Shown here one piece after another: positions 23,101 to 33,337 of a stretch of DNA of 64,000 bases. A program made the translations under genes and the position numbers. The stretch lies in the NCBI GenBank assembly GCA_036971715.1, contig JAVHJL010000012.1, positions 1 to 64,000 on the forward strand, given 5' to 3'. Positions within the stretch are counted from its first letter, which is position 1. Every line of letters starts with the position of its first letter. A model generated the notes under the pieces. That model saw only the letters and a program-made list of their open reading frames with translations. It did no database searches and was not told the origin of the DNA. Source of the stretch: Arthrobotrys musiformis (taxonomy: Eukaryota > Ascomycota > Orbiliomycetes > Orbiliales > Orbiliaceae).

Positions 23101-24679
23101 GCTGTGGGACGCAGCCACCGGAGTGCTGCTGCAGATACTGAAAGGGCATACACGTTGGATCTGGGCTCTAGAATTCTCTCCTGACGGCAAGATTCTGGCA
23201 TCAGGATCAGAAGACGGTACGATCAGGCTGTGGGACGCAGCTATTGAAACGCCACGGCAGGCATTAGAAGGGCATACAAATAAGATCTCTGCTATAACAT
23301 TCTCTCCTGATGGCAAGGTTCTGGCATCGGTATCAGATGATAAGACAGTTGGACTGTGGGACGCAGTTACCGGAGTATTATTGCAAACGCTGGAAGGGCA
23401 TAAAAATACAATCTCTGTTATAGCATTCTCTTCTGACAGTAAGATTCTGGTATCAGTATCAGAGAACATAGTCAGACTGTGGAACGCAGCTACCGGAGCG
23501 CCGCTGCAGACGCTGGAAGGGCATACAGATACAGTTTACGCCGTAACATTCTCTCCCGATAACAAGGTTCTGGCATCAGTATCATACCGTGAAACAGTCA
23601 GGCTATGGAACGCAGCTACCGGAGCGCCACTGCAGACGCTGGAAGGGCGTACAAATGAAGTTTCCGCCGTAATATTCTCTCCTGATGGTAAGATTCTGGT
23701 ATCAGTATCAGAGAACATAGTTAGGCTGTGGAACGCAACTACCGGAGCGCCACCGCAGACACTAAAAGGGCATACAGGCTGGGTCTCCGCCATAATATTT
23801 TCTCCTGATAGTAAGGTTCTGGCATCGGCATCGAAATCAGATGAAACAGTCAGACTGTGGGATGCAGTTACCGGAGCGCCGCTGCAGACACTGAAAGATT
23901 CATGGCTAGGCAGGCCCTCCGCTATAACGTTCTCCCCCGACGGTAAGGTTCTAGCATCGGTATCATGGTGGGCAGCCAAGCTATGGGACGCAGTTACTGG
24001 AGCGCCGCTGCAGACGCTGGAAGGACATACGGATGCCGTCTCGTCTATAGTATTCTCTCCCGACGGCAAGATTCTGGCATCAGGATCAGAAGATGGTACG
24101 GTCAGGCTGTGGGACGCAGCCACCGGAGTGCTGCTGCAGATACTGAAAGGGTATACATATGGGATCTGGGCTATAGCATTCTCTCCCGATGGCAAGGTTT
24201 TGGCATCGGCGTCATATAAAGTAGTCAGGCTGTGGGACGCAGCTACCGGAGCACCGCTGCAGACGCTAGAAGGACATACGGATACCGTCTCGTCTATAGT
24301 ATTCTCTCCCGACGGCAAGATTCTGGCATCAGGATCAGAAGATGGTACGGTCAGGCTGTGGGACGCAGCCACCGGAGCGCCGCTGCAAATATTTACCACT
24401 AGGCGTAGACCTGATCGATTATTTTTCTCGAAAATTGGTCATTGTATCAATGCTGATCAACAATTATTTGCTTATCAGCCCGAGACCCATCTTTTAGCTT
24501 CTTCGGAGGTAGGCCAAAGGGAAATTATTTTTGTTGAAGGTAATTGGTTAAATCGCGGTGAAAAAAGGCTTATTTGGCTTCCACATAGCCATAGAGCGAG
24601 CTGTTCTGCTATTTATGGTAATCTTGTTGTTTTAGGTCATGCTTCCGGTGGCGTTTCTTTCATTGAGTTCAGGATTTGA
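20180..24679 (+). CDS. Helo-like/NACHT/WD40 NLR
   Basis: Two exons join in frame: 20180-22216 and 22286-24679, with an intron 22217-22285 (GTAAGC ... TAG), giving about 1476 residues. Residues 1-190 (MEVIGGASSVIALVEVAAKI...) form a Helo-like N-terminal domain of the kind that acts as a cell-death effector in fungal STAND proteins. NACHT follows, with P-loop GMAGTGKS near 214-221 and Walker B VVVIDALDECE near 312-322. Fifteen WD40 repeats occupy about 750-1380, each about 42 residues and nearly identical. The C-terminal block (NGEN-like GEKRLIWLPHSHRASCSAIY ... GHASGGVSFIEF) is the standard cap of this family. The protein is expected to sense a ligand through the WD propeller and trigger an incompatibility or defence response in the cytosol. 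No frame disruption seen. The antisense strand has long open frames that are only shadows of the WD repeats. Confidence 0.92.
22500..24390 (+). repeat. WD40 repeat array, 126-bp period
   Basis: Fifteen units share long identical blocks such as gcattctctcccgacggcaa and gtcaggctgtgggacgcagc. Units 13 (from about 24,004) and 15 (from about 24,256) are almost identical at DNA level. Variation is concentrated in the residues just after the GH dipeptide and around the SASxDKTV loop. Some units carry one- or two-codon indels (units 3, 8, 10, 11, 14). Confidence 0.85.
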
Positions 24680-26200
24680 TCTTTGGTCTTTTTGTTATAG
24701 TTCTTTCTGAGGAAGATGAGCGACGAAGTCTCTTTAATTGATTTGACTAATGTTATCGATCTCTCTAAAATCTCACACCCCTAAAAGGTGCTGGAGAATG
24801 CTTGTATTTATGCTCCTTGAAGGTTCTAGCAATTTAGCTAACTTTCTTTCCCCGCTGCCAAGTCAAGATCTCCCTCCAGATGCTCGATGGTGTAATATGC
24901 CTGGCTGGTGTCCTTTTCTTTATAGTATTCTTTCAGCTCACTAACTCTTTCCAGTCGTTCGCTTTAAATCCCGCAAATCCTCGGCTCCTTGGAGCTATCG
25001 CCGGCTCACGGAAAGCGGGGAACCTCTCGGCATTTTCCCCAGAAAATCCGATTTTTATATCTCCGCCTATTTTGTTGGTATTAAAATCTATGCCGCCGAC
25101 CCTAGATGTGCCTGTTTGTCCTTAAAAACAGGGCGCGAAATTTTCGCGCCGTGTCTTACAAGGCAGCCTATCATGTCACGAGATAGCCTGTTCTGGCTTA
25201 TCGCGGCTTGCCGTACTATGGCTTAGTGCGTATGGCGGCCCACCATGACTTAGTATGCCGCACAATGGCTAGTAGAACGGCTTGTTTTGTCATGGAATAA
25301 CCCGGGTTGTGCAAAAAAAAAAAAAAGAAAAAAATGGGAAAAGGGCCAAACGGAACCAGCCCTACCAATCTGCAAGACAAAATGTACCAAAAAGTGTCTG
25401 GAAATTGTACTTGAACCTTACGGCATACATTTAGCCACCAAATACAAAAAGCATTTATTGTTTGATCGCCTAGCTTATCGAGTATCCAGGACCAAACATT
25501 TTTAAAAGGAATCGTTCTTCTTCGTGTCCCCCTTTCGTTCACACTTCTAACCTCATCTTCATCCAGATCATTACCTCCACCCTATTTCTCACCATTCAAT
25601 TTAGCCAGTTATAACATTTCTAGGCCTCCTGTGGAACTTCGACACTAATTCCTAATCTTATCCTCAAACCGTATTATCTCCTCATCTATCAGCTTAAAGT
25701 TTTTCAAAATATTATCTTTAGTAAAGTGCATTTCCTCAAACATATCCTTTATGGCTGCATTGTATGATTCTTTTGACTTAGTTATTTGGTTAGATGGGGC
25801 TTGTCTACACTAGTTATGTTTTAATATGGCCGCAATTGTTATCTCCTTTTATGCGATTGCAGGGCGAATATTTACTATTTCAACATTGATTTTAGATATT
25901 AAAATATGGGTTGATATCAAGATATACGCTAGAAAGTAGTTGGGATATTATATGTTTGCCATGTTGTCTGATTCAGGTACATTTTTAAATTTTCTATTCT
26001 TTTGTGAAAAACATGTTACCTTTTACAACTATCTGCATTTTGAAGATTTAATAAATATAGATTAAAAATGTAGAATTAGTATCAGATTACAGTTATATGA
26101 AAAATAAAAAGTTAAAATAGCTGCATAGGTTTAATAGCAGTATAGGGAGTTTGGCCGTATGATTATTAAACTTATATAGGTTAATTTCCTTGGTGCGGCA
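24680..26200. other. No supported gene; palindrome at 25.13 kb
   Basis: Downstream of the NLR there is no convincing coding frame. A palindrome, GGCGCGAAATTTTCGCGCC, lies at 25,132, and an A-run with AAAG units at 25,312-25,335. The part after 25,640 is AT-rich. Confidence 0.45.
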
Positions 26201-26575
26201 TAAGGGCCTGTATAGGCCTTATTCCTGTATAGGTTGTCAGACTGTACAGACAGCCTAATTGCGCAGAATCATGTACTGTCCAGTTCAGCTGTCTATATCC
26301 GAGTGTCCAGTTCACAGACTTATCTCCTGTCCAGTTCAGCTACCTATGTCCGAATGTCCAGTTCACAGACTTATCCCCTGTCCAGTTCATACATGTTATT
26401 TCCTTTGTCATTGTCTATTTAATTGCGTGCTTCCGCTGTTATGTATTTAGAAATCAAGCAACAATTTAAGTATCAATCTGTATACACACTAGTACACTAA
26501 TCTTGCCTTGTGACATTTGTGTATTACCTTGATACCACGACTAGTCTCTATACGATTTCTTACACATATCCCTAT
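26200..26575 (+). mobile_element. LTR-like element with internal 50-bp tandem repeats
   Basis: The segment holds about two and a half copies of a roughly 50-bp unit built on CTGTCCAGTTCAGC and TCCGARTGTCCAGTTCACAG, then the block tgttatgtatttagaaatca ... cgatttcttacaca. The latter recurs at 955-1083 near the telomere in RIP-degraded form. No gag/pol follows. It is interpreted as a solo LTR or similar element; exact ends are not resolved. Confidence 0.5.
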
Positions 26576-26954
26576 GGCCGGTGTATACCTAGCTAGCCAT
26601 GTCTTTTAAGTACAAAGCTTTGAAAAGTACACAACACGCAAAATGCAACAGAAGAAATTGATAACGTAACGGCCTCCTCTAAGGCCCCCTTGGAACCCTT
26701 CGAAGCCCGACATATCCCATTTTGTGTTGCGTAATAGAATACAACAGTTTGGTTCATCAAAGACCACTATTCTCCCTGGCCATCTTCAATTCCTCCAACC
26801 GATCCGAAAATACACCTCTCGCTCATGCTTGCATATGCAACTTCGTTAAAGAGTAGAGAGCCCAGCTAGAGCGGAATTGACCGATTCCTCCTTCATCTTA
26901 GATCTACCAGTCGATGAGTGGAATTGTCAACAAGACAAGCAGTGATAGATTAGC

Positions 26955-27499
26955 TTACTCTTTAACGAGCAGGTTTTTGCGAGACAGACAACTGTAACAA
27001 TGTTTCAAATGACTGATGGAATTGGATTGTTTAAATCTGCCGCATTCTTTGCAAATTACGCCATGCAGTCTGCCAGAGCCGGTCATGCCTCCATAATCAA
27101 GCTGTGTACCACGATGATAACGTCCTGTAACCACTCCACACGAAATGCAAAAGCGACCTTCTCGAGCACTTGATGCACTGTCGGAGAATTTCCCTCGCCG
27201 ACCTTTCATCATAGCATTAGAAAAATTCAAGGCCGGTTTAATCTTCAGACAGACATGGCAGGCAAATAATCAATTAATGCGAAGGCCTGTTTGAGGTGAT
27301 CGGGACATTCTCTAGCAGGATGATAGCAAGGCCAAATTTCTATCTCAAGCAAATCTGCCATGCTAAATCTCTCTGGTTGTTTCACCGTTGCATAAAGAAA
27401 ACGACAACTTAGTCGCAGAGCAACGGTTGATGGATGGTTCAGGTACTTTGTAATAGCGCAAAGCACCTCTAACGGCATGTTACAGATGCCAACGGTCAT
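26955..27499 (-). pseudogene. F-box/zinc-binding family protein with a one-base frameshift
   Basis: The ATG at 27,499 opens MTVGICNMPLEVLCAITKYL followed by NHPSTVALRLSCRFLY, an F-box. After ALIDYLP near 27,255 the frame must shift by one base to continue CHVCLKIKPALNFSNAMMKG, RRGKFSDSASSAREGRFCIS and CGVVTGRYHRGTQLDYGG, ending near KECGRFKQ. Paired Cys-x2-Cys motifs (CHVC, CISC, CKEC) fit the conserved zinc-binding half of this fungal F-box family. As written the reading frame stops at AMSV. The break could be a real mutation or an assembly error. Such proteins are presumed SCF adaptors. Confidence 0.65.
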
Positions 27500-28690
27500 G
27501 ACTTTTGGAATTTCGTATTGGTGCAAAGGAAACTCCGTGATTGGCAGTTGACCGAATAGATACGGCAGGCGGAGGTTAATGATGGTGTTTCAAGAATATT
27601 GCTTGGAGAGGCTTGTGTAGTATTTTGAATCGTGTGAGAGTACGAATCAATTTCTGCTTGCTTACTAAGCGAAGCTAAACTCGAAGGGGTATGCGGAGAA
27701 TACCAATAGAAAACCGAGGCTGTAATAAAGGGATAAAGATAGCTGGAGTGGTTATGTGTTTGTCCAGCTCTACTCCGCTCTCCTCTGCACAAGGTTGCTA
27801 AGCATTATCGTCGGAAGTCAAAGGCTATTGAGCGTGATTTGGGAGTCCGGTGAGACCCAGAAATGAAGAGCCTGAGGCTGGTGTTGTAGGCATACGTAGG
27901 CGTGACACTATTGTAGAAAAGGAGCAGGTGGCTAGTGCTAGTGCTTGCGAAGAGGCTGGGACCGCATCTGGGTTCGCTATACAACCTCCAACTGAGCCCA
28001 AGGCAGACAGACTCAGAAGGAACTATAGGGGGAATTGTGGACATAGAGGACGGGGTTCTTTCCAGCGAGGACGCCTTAGTGACCGAGTGGATGGATTTGC
28101 GGATCGTGGAAACTCTCGTGGAAACTTTCGGGGTTTCCGCTGCACAGACTTCGAACACACCGCCGGTGAGAGATCTTCTTCTCAATCTGATGTTATAATC
28201 TTATCTAATCTAATATCAAAAGTTTGCAACAGCACGCAACACAGTAATATCGGACATACATTTATGTATATCGCTGAAATCGGCAAGCTTAAGGTAGAGT
28301 ATATTGTAGATATTTTCATTATGCTATGGGGACTGAAGAGGTTTCGAAGGATCGCATTGGTTGCATCCTATAGTAGTACTCTGGTAGCGAGATCAAACGG
28401 TATATCCAAAATTAGCATGGTATCACAACAGGATGCCTTCTAACATGGTCTTTCCTTGCTGCCACAGTGTAATATGGGGTTGCCTTGCGTAAATGTGGTA
28501 CCAATTGCGTATATTCTATAATGGGAACACACAAAAAGGCGCCCACACACGTGGAAAGTGGGGCAATTCATAGGATCTCATCTTTAAATGCCTGTCTCGG
28601 CCTCTGGGTCATCGTTTAGGATAGCTGGGACGAGTGCAATCCAAGATATAATTTATCATTAAACAGATAATACATCTTCATGCTCCTTCT
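27500..28690. other. No supported gene
   Basis: Open frames overlap on both strands between 27,805 and 28,443. The + frame from 27,935 has reasonable composition (GIVDIEDGVLSSEDALVTEW) and may be a gene fragment, but no family is recognised. Confidence 0.35.
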
Positions 28691-28693
28691 GAG

Positions 28694-28972
28694 GTGTGGG
28701 AGGTCTGGTTATGGCAATTCCTTACAACAAACCACGAACTCTACGATCCCTACGCTATTCCGATAGAATTAGCGGCCGTACTTGCGGTTGTAGATGAGGT
28801 CCGCTCCCAGTTCGACGTTGCCGATGGTGACATCTACACGTTTGGCAGAATAGGCAGCTATAATGTAATTTTGTGTCTTCTAGTAGAACGATATGGGACA
28901 ACTCAAGCCGCTATCGTCGCCCCTCCTATACTATCCAAGTTTACAACGCTTTTGATCCGAAAAGACATCTGA
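28694..28972 (+). pseudogene. PNP_UDP N-terminal fragment
   Basis: The frame reads IELAAVLAVVDEVRSQFDVA, then GDIYTFGRIGSYNVI and YGTTQAAIVAPPILSKF. This follows the pattern of the fungal nucleoside-phosphorylase-like domain of NLRs (LPxELAAxxAMLDE ... YTLGxIGxHNVV ... YGTTxAAxVAxxMLxxF). The frame stops where the domain's GICGG core should begin. An isolated decayed copy. Confidence 0.6.
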
Positions 28973-29204
28973 ATCGTTTTGATCAAGATCAGCACGTGCC
29001 CTGGGACCGGATAAATATCATCTAACCATCAAGTTTCGCTCTTTCCATCGCCAACACCCTAGTCTACGACGGAGACGATTCTTTTGAGCCCGGGCACATC
29101 CGCCCTGACATGGAGCTAGGTATTGGGGATGGACAGCGAAAAAGAACAGTTACCCTGCGAGCTGACAGAGACTAGGCCAGTGGCGAGAATATTGGCGCCT
29201 CCTG

Positions 29205-29804
29205 CGCATATAATCCGCTCCAACCTTCTCGATGGAACCATTCCCCACCGAGAGATCAACATGATTTCGAGATCGCCATCATATGCACGCTACCTCTAGA
29301 GGCCAGAGTCGTCACCGAATTGTTTGACCAGCGATATGATGAAAAACATACGGTAAGGCACGAGGAGACTCAAACGCTTACTCCACCGGTGTGATCGGAC
29401 ACCATAATATTGTTTTGGGACATATGCCGGATATGGGGAAAGTTGCTGCTGCGACTGCAGCAGCCTCCCTTCGCACCAGCTTTCAGGAGATCCAGCTCGC
29501 TCTGGTGGTTGGCATTTGCGGCGGCGCGCCCTTCGAGCCCCAGTCGAGAGAAGCCATCGTTGCGTTCCGCGGCTTCCTTTTCGGTGATGGGTTTCCAGAG
29601 TTTTCGTTTTGTTGTCGAGATGGAGACGGCAGGCTGACGAGCTTCCCGTGCCTGGTTATCCGAAGCATCTGCGATTATGCCGATTCACGAAAGAACGACG
29701 ACTGGCAGGAATATGCTGCAGCTGTGGCTGCGGCGTATGCAAAGGAGCTTTTGGAATATGTACCGCCGGATAATGTTAATATCAAACGCCCAATGTATTC
29801 ATAA
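29205..29804 (+). pseudogene. PNP_UDP domain pseudogene with frameshifts
   Basis: One frame gives QHDFEIAIICTLPLEARVVT followed by ELFDQRYDE. It must shift by one base near 29,345 to read YGKARGDSNAYSTGVIGHHN, then LALVVGICGGAPFE. A central part is missing or out of frame; VEMETAG appears in another frame near 29,620. The end, CLVIRSICDYADSRKNDDWQ followed by EYAAAVAAAYAKELLEYVPP, is the conserved C-terminal helix. At least two frame changes and an internal deletion make it a pseudogene. Confidence 0.75.
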
Positions 29805-30009
29805 GTAAATTTTTGTGTCTCAGAATTCAAAGCACCTAGGTAAGCCTTCGTCACTTCGTGGAGACTGGTTCACGAGACCAAGTAAGCCTGGGTATTGTCC
29901 CTTATTGTATCTAACGGCCTACGGAGGCCAACTTCTGTATAAAAATGAGATTTCCAACGTTTCCATGCGTTCCGCCTATTGTTATCACTCTGGATCTTTT
30001 GAACATCGG

Positions 30010-30360
30010 TTTGATTAGATGCCCGTCCATAGCTCTGCTCCAATCTGAGAGGGGATCATCTAGCGCATCAACCACCACAACCAGCCTTGCCTTATGAGAA
30101 GGGGTTTTTATTCCAGAAAGAGGTTGGATTATCAGCTTATCAAACTGCTCTCTGAAAGCTTTCTGGAAATACCAAGGTCGACCTCAATTGCTCTTTGAAT
30201 GCTTAAAGTCATGTTATGGAAATGCTTTGCTAGTTGAACGGCGATGGTGGTGAAAAAGAGAGCGCCGTTGCTGTGGTCGTCTTCGCCTCTTTTAAAGAAG
30301 AAGCTATTGGGAATGGACAATTGAGGCAGTGAAGAGGTGGTTATGAAAATTCTTATCAAA
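30010..30360 (-). pseudogene. NACHT domain fragment
   Basis: The - strand reads SFFFKRGEDDHSNGALFFTT then IAVQLAKHFHNMTLSIQRAI, EVDLGISRKLSE, and after a frame change REQFDKLIIQPLSGIKT and ARLVVVVDALDD. These are consecutive NACHT segments through Walker B. P-loop and downstream parts are absent. It lies opposite in strand to the PNP pseudogene beside it. Confidence 0.7.
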
Positions 30361-30428
30361 CTAGCTACTAAGATATACCCATTCTACAAAATCTTGCATG
30401 TGTTCTACCTAGATGACGTGTTTTCTGT

Positions 30429-31015
30429 TTATACGGATATACTTTGCCACCTCTGTCCCTCAATCCCCCGATCACTCCGTCCGTTAACCCCGCAACTCGA
30501 CTCCTGTATCGTTGCCACGGCCCTTGGATCTCCCGAAGGCCACTTCTTCCTCTTGGTGAACCAGAATATTAGCCCTATAAAGGCGAGGCTAGCAACAGCT
30601 CCCACGGAAATCCCCACGATCGCCCCTGTAGATAGGCCGCTCTTACCCGAGTCTGGGCTACCTTCATCAGTGGGCTTCGAGGTCCCGGTAGACATCAGGC
30701 TTTGAGTCCTAGTGCTTCTTGTTCCCGTAGGCCCAGTTATATCGGGGGGTAGATTTGTTTCAGAAGACGATTGCTTGGTGTCAGTTTCCATTGGTTGTGA
30801 GTTATAGGCACCAGTGCTTTCGGATTATGAAAATAACTTTAACGGCGGTGTATGTGACGTAGCAGCCGGGTTTACGCTTGATGGCGTCGAGGTGGATCCG
30901 GACATTAATTTTGGGGTGGGCTCGGACGTTGATGTCGTGGTGTCTCCAGACGCCGGAGATACAGCATGTGCAAGCCCCCACACCCTTGCGAAATATATGA
31001 CAAGGAGCTGGAAAG
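30429..31015 (-). pseudogene. Single-membrane-span surface protein, interrupted by a stop
   Basis: From the - strand, FQLLVIYFARVWGLAHAVSP resembles the end of a signal peptide. A Ser/Thr-rich ectodomain follows, TAA lies at 30,827-30,825, then MTDTKQ-like Thr/Ser-rich sequence (ATG at 30,791). A membrane span, GAIVGISVGAVASLAFIGLI, follows and then a basic stop-transfer FWFTKRKKW. The layout is that of fungal WSC/Mid2-type wall sensors, without a WSC domain visible. The in-frame stop and the missing start suggest a broken gene. A translated C-terminal half from 30,791 is possible. Confidence 0.5.
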
Positions 31016-33028
31016 GTTTGGAGCGGAGAAACGTGACCTTAAACTACAAAATCGTAAACTTGACTTAGACAGACTCAAGAATTTTGCAGAGGGACTCTCG
31101 GTTCAGCGTCCGTTTTAGACCGGGCCTACATATATCGTGTTGTGTCCTTTAGATGAGTACTTTTGATAACCATATGAGATACTTGTTCCCAAAATCAAAA
31201 GCGGGTCGACTTTATTTCGCCCCTTGCATTTGCTCCTTAAACTTATCAGCGGTAACTCGAAGTTCAAGGCCTTGATCACTACAAAGCAAGTCCAACTGCA
31301 ATCTGCTTAGCTGAACCTGGCGAGTTGGGTCCTGAGCGCGCTGCAGTTGCATCAAGCCAATACTCGGGCAGCAAGCCATTTACGAAGAGACCGTTGAAGC
31401 CCTTATATAATTCGCAAAATCGCCTTGCATGTCCCGACGTCTCCGGCTTTGAGTGGGTATCCGCGAGGCAGGGGAATAGTCCAATACCTTTCTTAATTGA
31501 GATGATCAAGATGAGATGGAAGGGACAAAGCTTTGCTTCAACACACCTCGGATGCCTTCTAAATGCCGGGTTAGATAGGAAACTTGGGACAGGTGTAACA
31601 TAAATAAAAAGAGTTAATTATTGTGTAACGAGGCTACAGAAAAGCAGAAGTAGAAGCGGCGGGAGGAGCATTGCGAATGATTATTGAAGTCTAGGCCTTA
31701 CTGTGTGTCAAAATGTAAGAGTCAAGCTAGAAGAAAAACCACACGGACAACACTAAGAAACAGGTTCCGAATAGGTCACTACCCCGTCTTAGCAGCAACA
31801 GCTTTTACACACATATATTTGAGTATATTATTTGTGCGACATTAGCCACACAGGCAGCTGCAAAGGAATATGTACTATCCAGTTTAGTTGTCTTATCCGC
31901 TTGTCCAGATTGGTTTGTTGAAGATCAGCGGAATTTGGTGTACCAGCTGAAACAGTGTTCGATTGCGTAGGCAAATTTTTCATTGGGATTTGAACTGGTT
32001 GCCCTTGGGCAGCGTAATTCTGCCAAGATAGCGATGTCATGATGTATAACTTTGACGCTTGTTGTTTTCCTGGTGAATTTTGTGGTTGTACAAGAAAAAG
32101 TAAACTATAGGAAATGGGAGGAGCTCCGTCTATAATATAATTCTGCGTAAGATGGGATATAATGTCCAATCATTGTTAACCCGTAGACGAACTTGCTGGT
32201 ACAGCCTTTGTGCACCGCTAACTTGTGACGGGGGAGCTGATACTTGTGTAACAACTAGATACACAGGACGGCTTGCGCCTCGCTGGAAGATATGATATGG
32301 TGTGCCTTGTGACCCCTTCGATACTGGTGCAAGCACCAATAAACTCCAGATCCAGTCCCCCAATCTATTTTTATCAAGGGAAAGATTCCCAAAGAACTTT
32401 CTTTGAAATCTGCTTGGACAATTTATCTGAACATTCTTCCAAGTGATCGGGGTTTCCGCAATCTATGATAGCATGCTGCTGAGACGCTAGATACTGCATC
32501 AGAAAGCTCCGGCTAGTTACTGAGATCTAGTCGATGGCATGTCCTTGGCATAGATGCCAAATTCATGAGTTAGAGAATTGAAAAGCTAAGATCGGAACGG
32601 CAGTGACAAACTTTGAGCAAGCAAACTGGAAGATTATCCATACCGTCACATATCAACTCGTCCTAGCAGCCGCTTGGCAGAAGTTGCTTGACCGAAGTCA
32701 ATAATTCCTTTGTGAGCTGAGTTTATATTAAATCAAACTCTTTGCATGTTGAACAGAAATACCTGCAAAGTGTAGATAAACGGCTGACGAATGGCCATTC
32801 GCGACCCATACGCAATAAATTAGAAGAGTATTTTGTTGAAACGGGACTGATATCGAGGCGTTGTGCAGCAATTGTCTATGTTACACAATCTTGTTACACC
32901 GTTGGTGAGCTGGCAAAGTTAATACGAAATGTCAGTCCTTGGGAAACGCATAAATATGAAGTACTTCATCGTTCCATCAAATCTCCGTTTTATTCCAATT
33001 CTCGATCCATCTATCGGCTGATGTGAAA
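31016..33028. other. No supported gene; GTPase-tail relic near 31.64-31.76 kb
   Basis: Open frames are short and unconvincing (for example 31,279-31,509 and 31,828-32,363 on the - strand). At 31,635-31,760 the + strand contains AGAAGTAGAAGCGGCGGGAG, then GAAGAAAAACCACACGGACA and CCGAATAGG. This is a mutated copy of the C-terminal tail of the GTPase at 35.2 kb. Confidence 0.4.
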
Positions 33029-33330
33029 ATGGCCTTTTCAACGGAAGCAATCATAGCAATTTTTGGTGTTATCTTTGCTATTCCCCCCTGTTTTCTTGCT
33101 ATAAGAGCATGGAGAAAGTCAAAAGAAGTGAGAACAGTAGAAAGTACGTATTGGACTGATCTTCTTAAAGGATAAGACGGCTTTACTTATTGAATATTGT
33201 TATAGGAACGGTGAAGTCACCCAGCAGTTCGAATATAAGCGCCGAAGCGGTAGTAAATGCTTTTACAACAAATTCTCCTTTACAAGGTGGTAATGATCCC
33301 TCGTTTCTGCTGAGGACTCCCAGAGACTAA
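33029..33330 (+). CDS. Small single-pass membrane protein, 79 aa
   Basis: Exon 33029-33143 and exon 33206-33330 join in frame across an intron at 33144-33205 (GTACGT ... TATAG). The product begins MAFSTEAIIAIFGVIFAIPP, giving one N-terminal membrane helix followed by FLAIRAWRKSKEVR, a basic cytosolic flank. A Ser/Asn-rich tail (SPSSSNISAEAVVNAFTTNS) follows. No family is recognised. The splice signals and a clean stop support a gene; size alone makes this uncertain. It ends 8 bases before the open frame of the rhamnosidase. Confidence 0.5.
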
Positions 33331-33337
33331 TGTTGCA

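Noticed and set aside
22447..24399. Long antisense open frames (340 and 287 residues) opposite the WD40 repeats
   Set aside because: They repeat with the 126-bp period of the WD array and show no independent domain, so they are shadows of the sense repeats.
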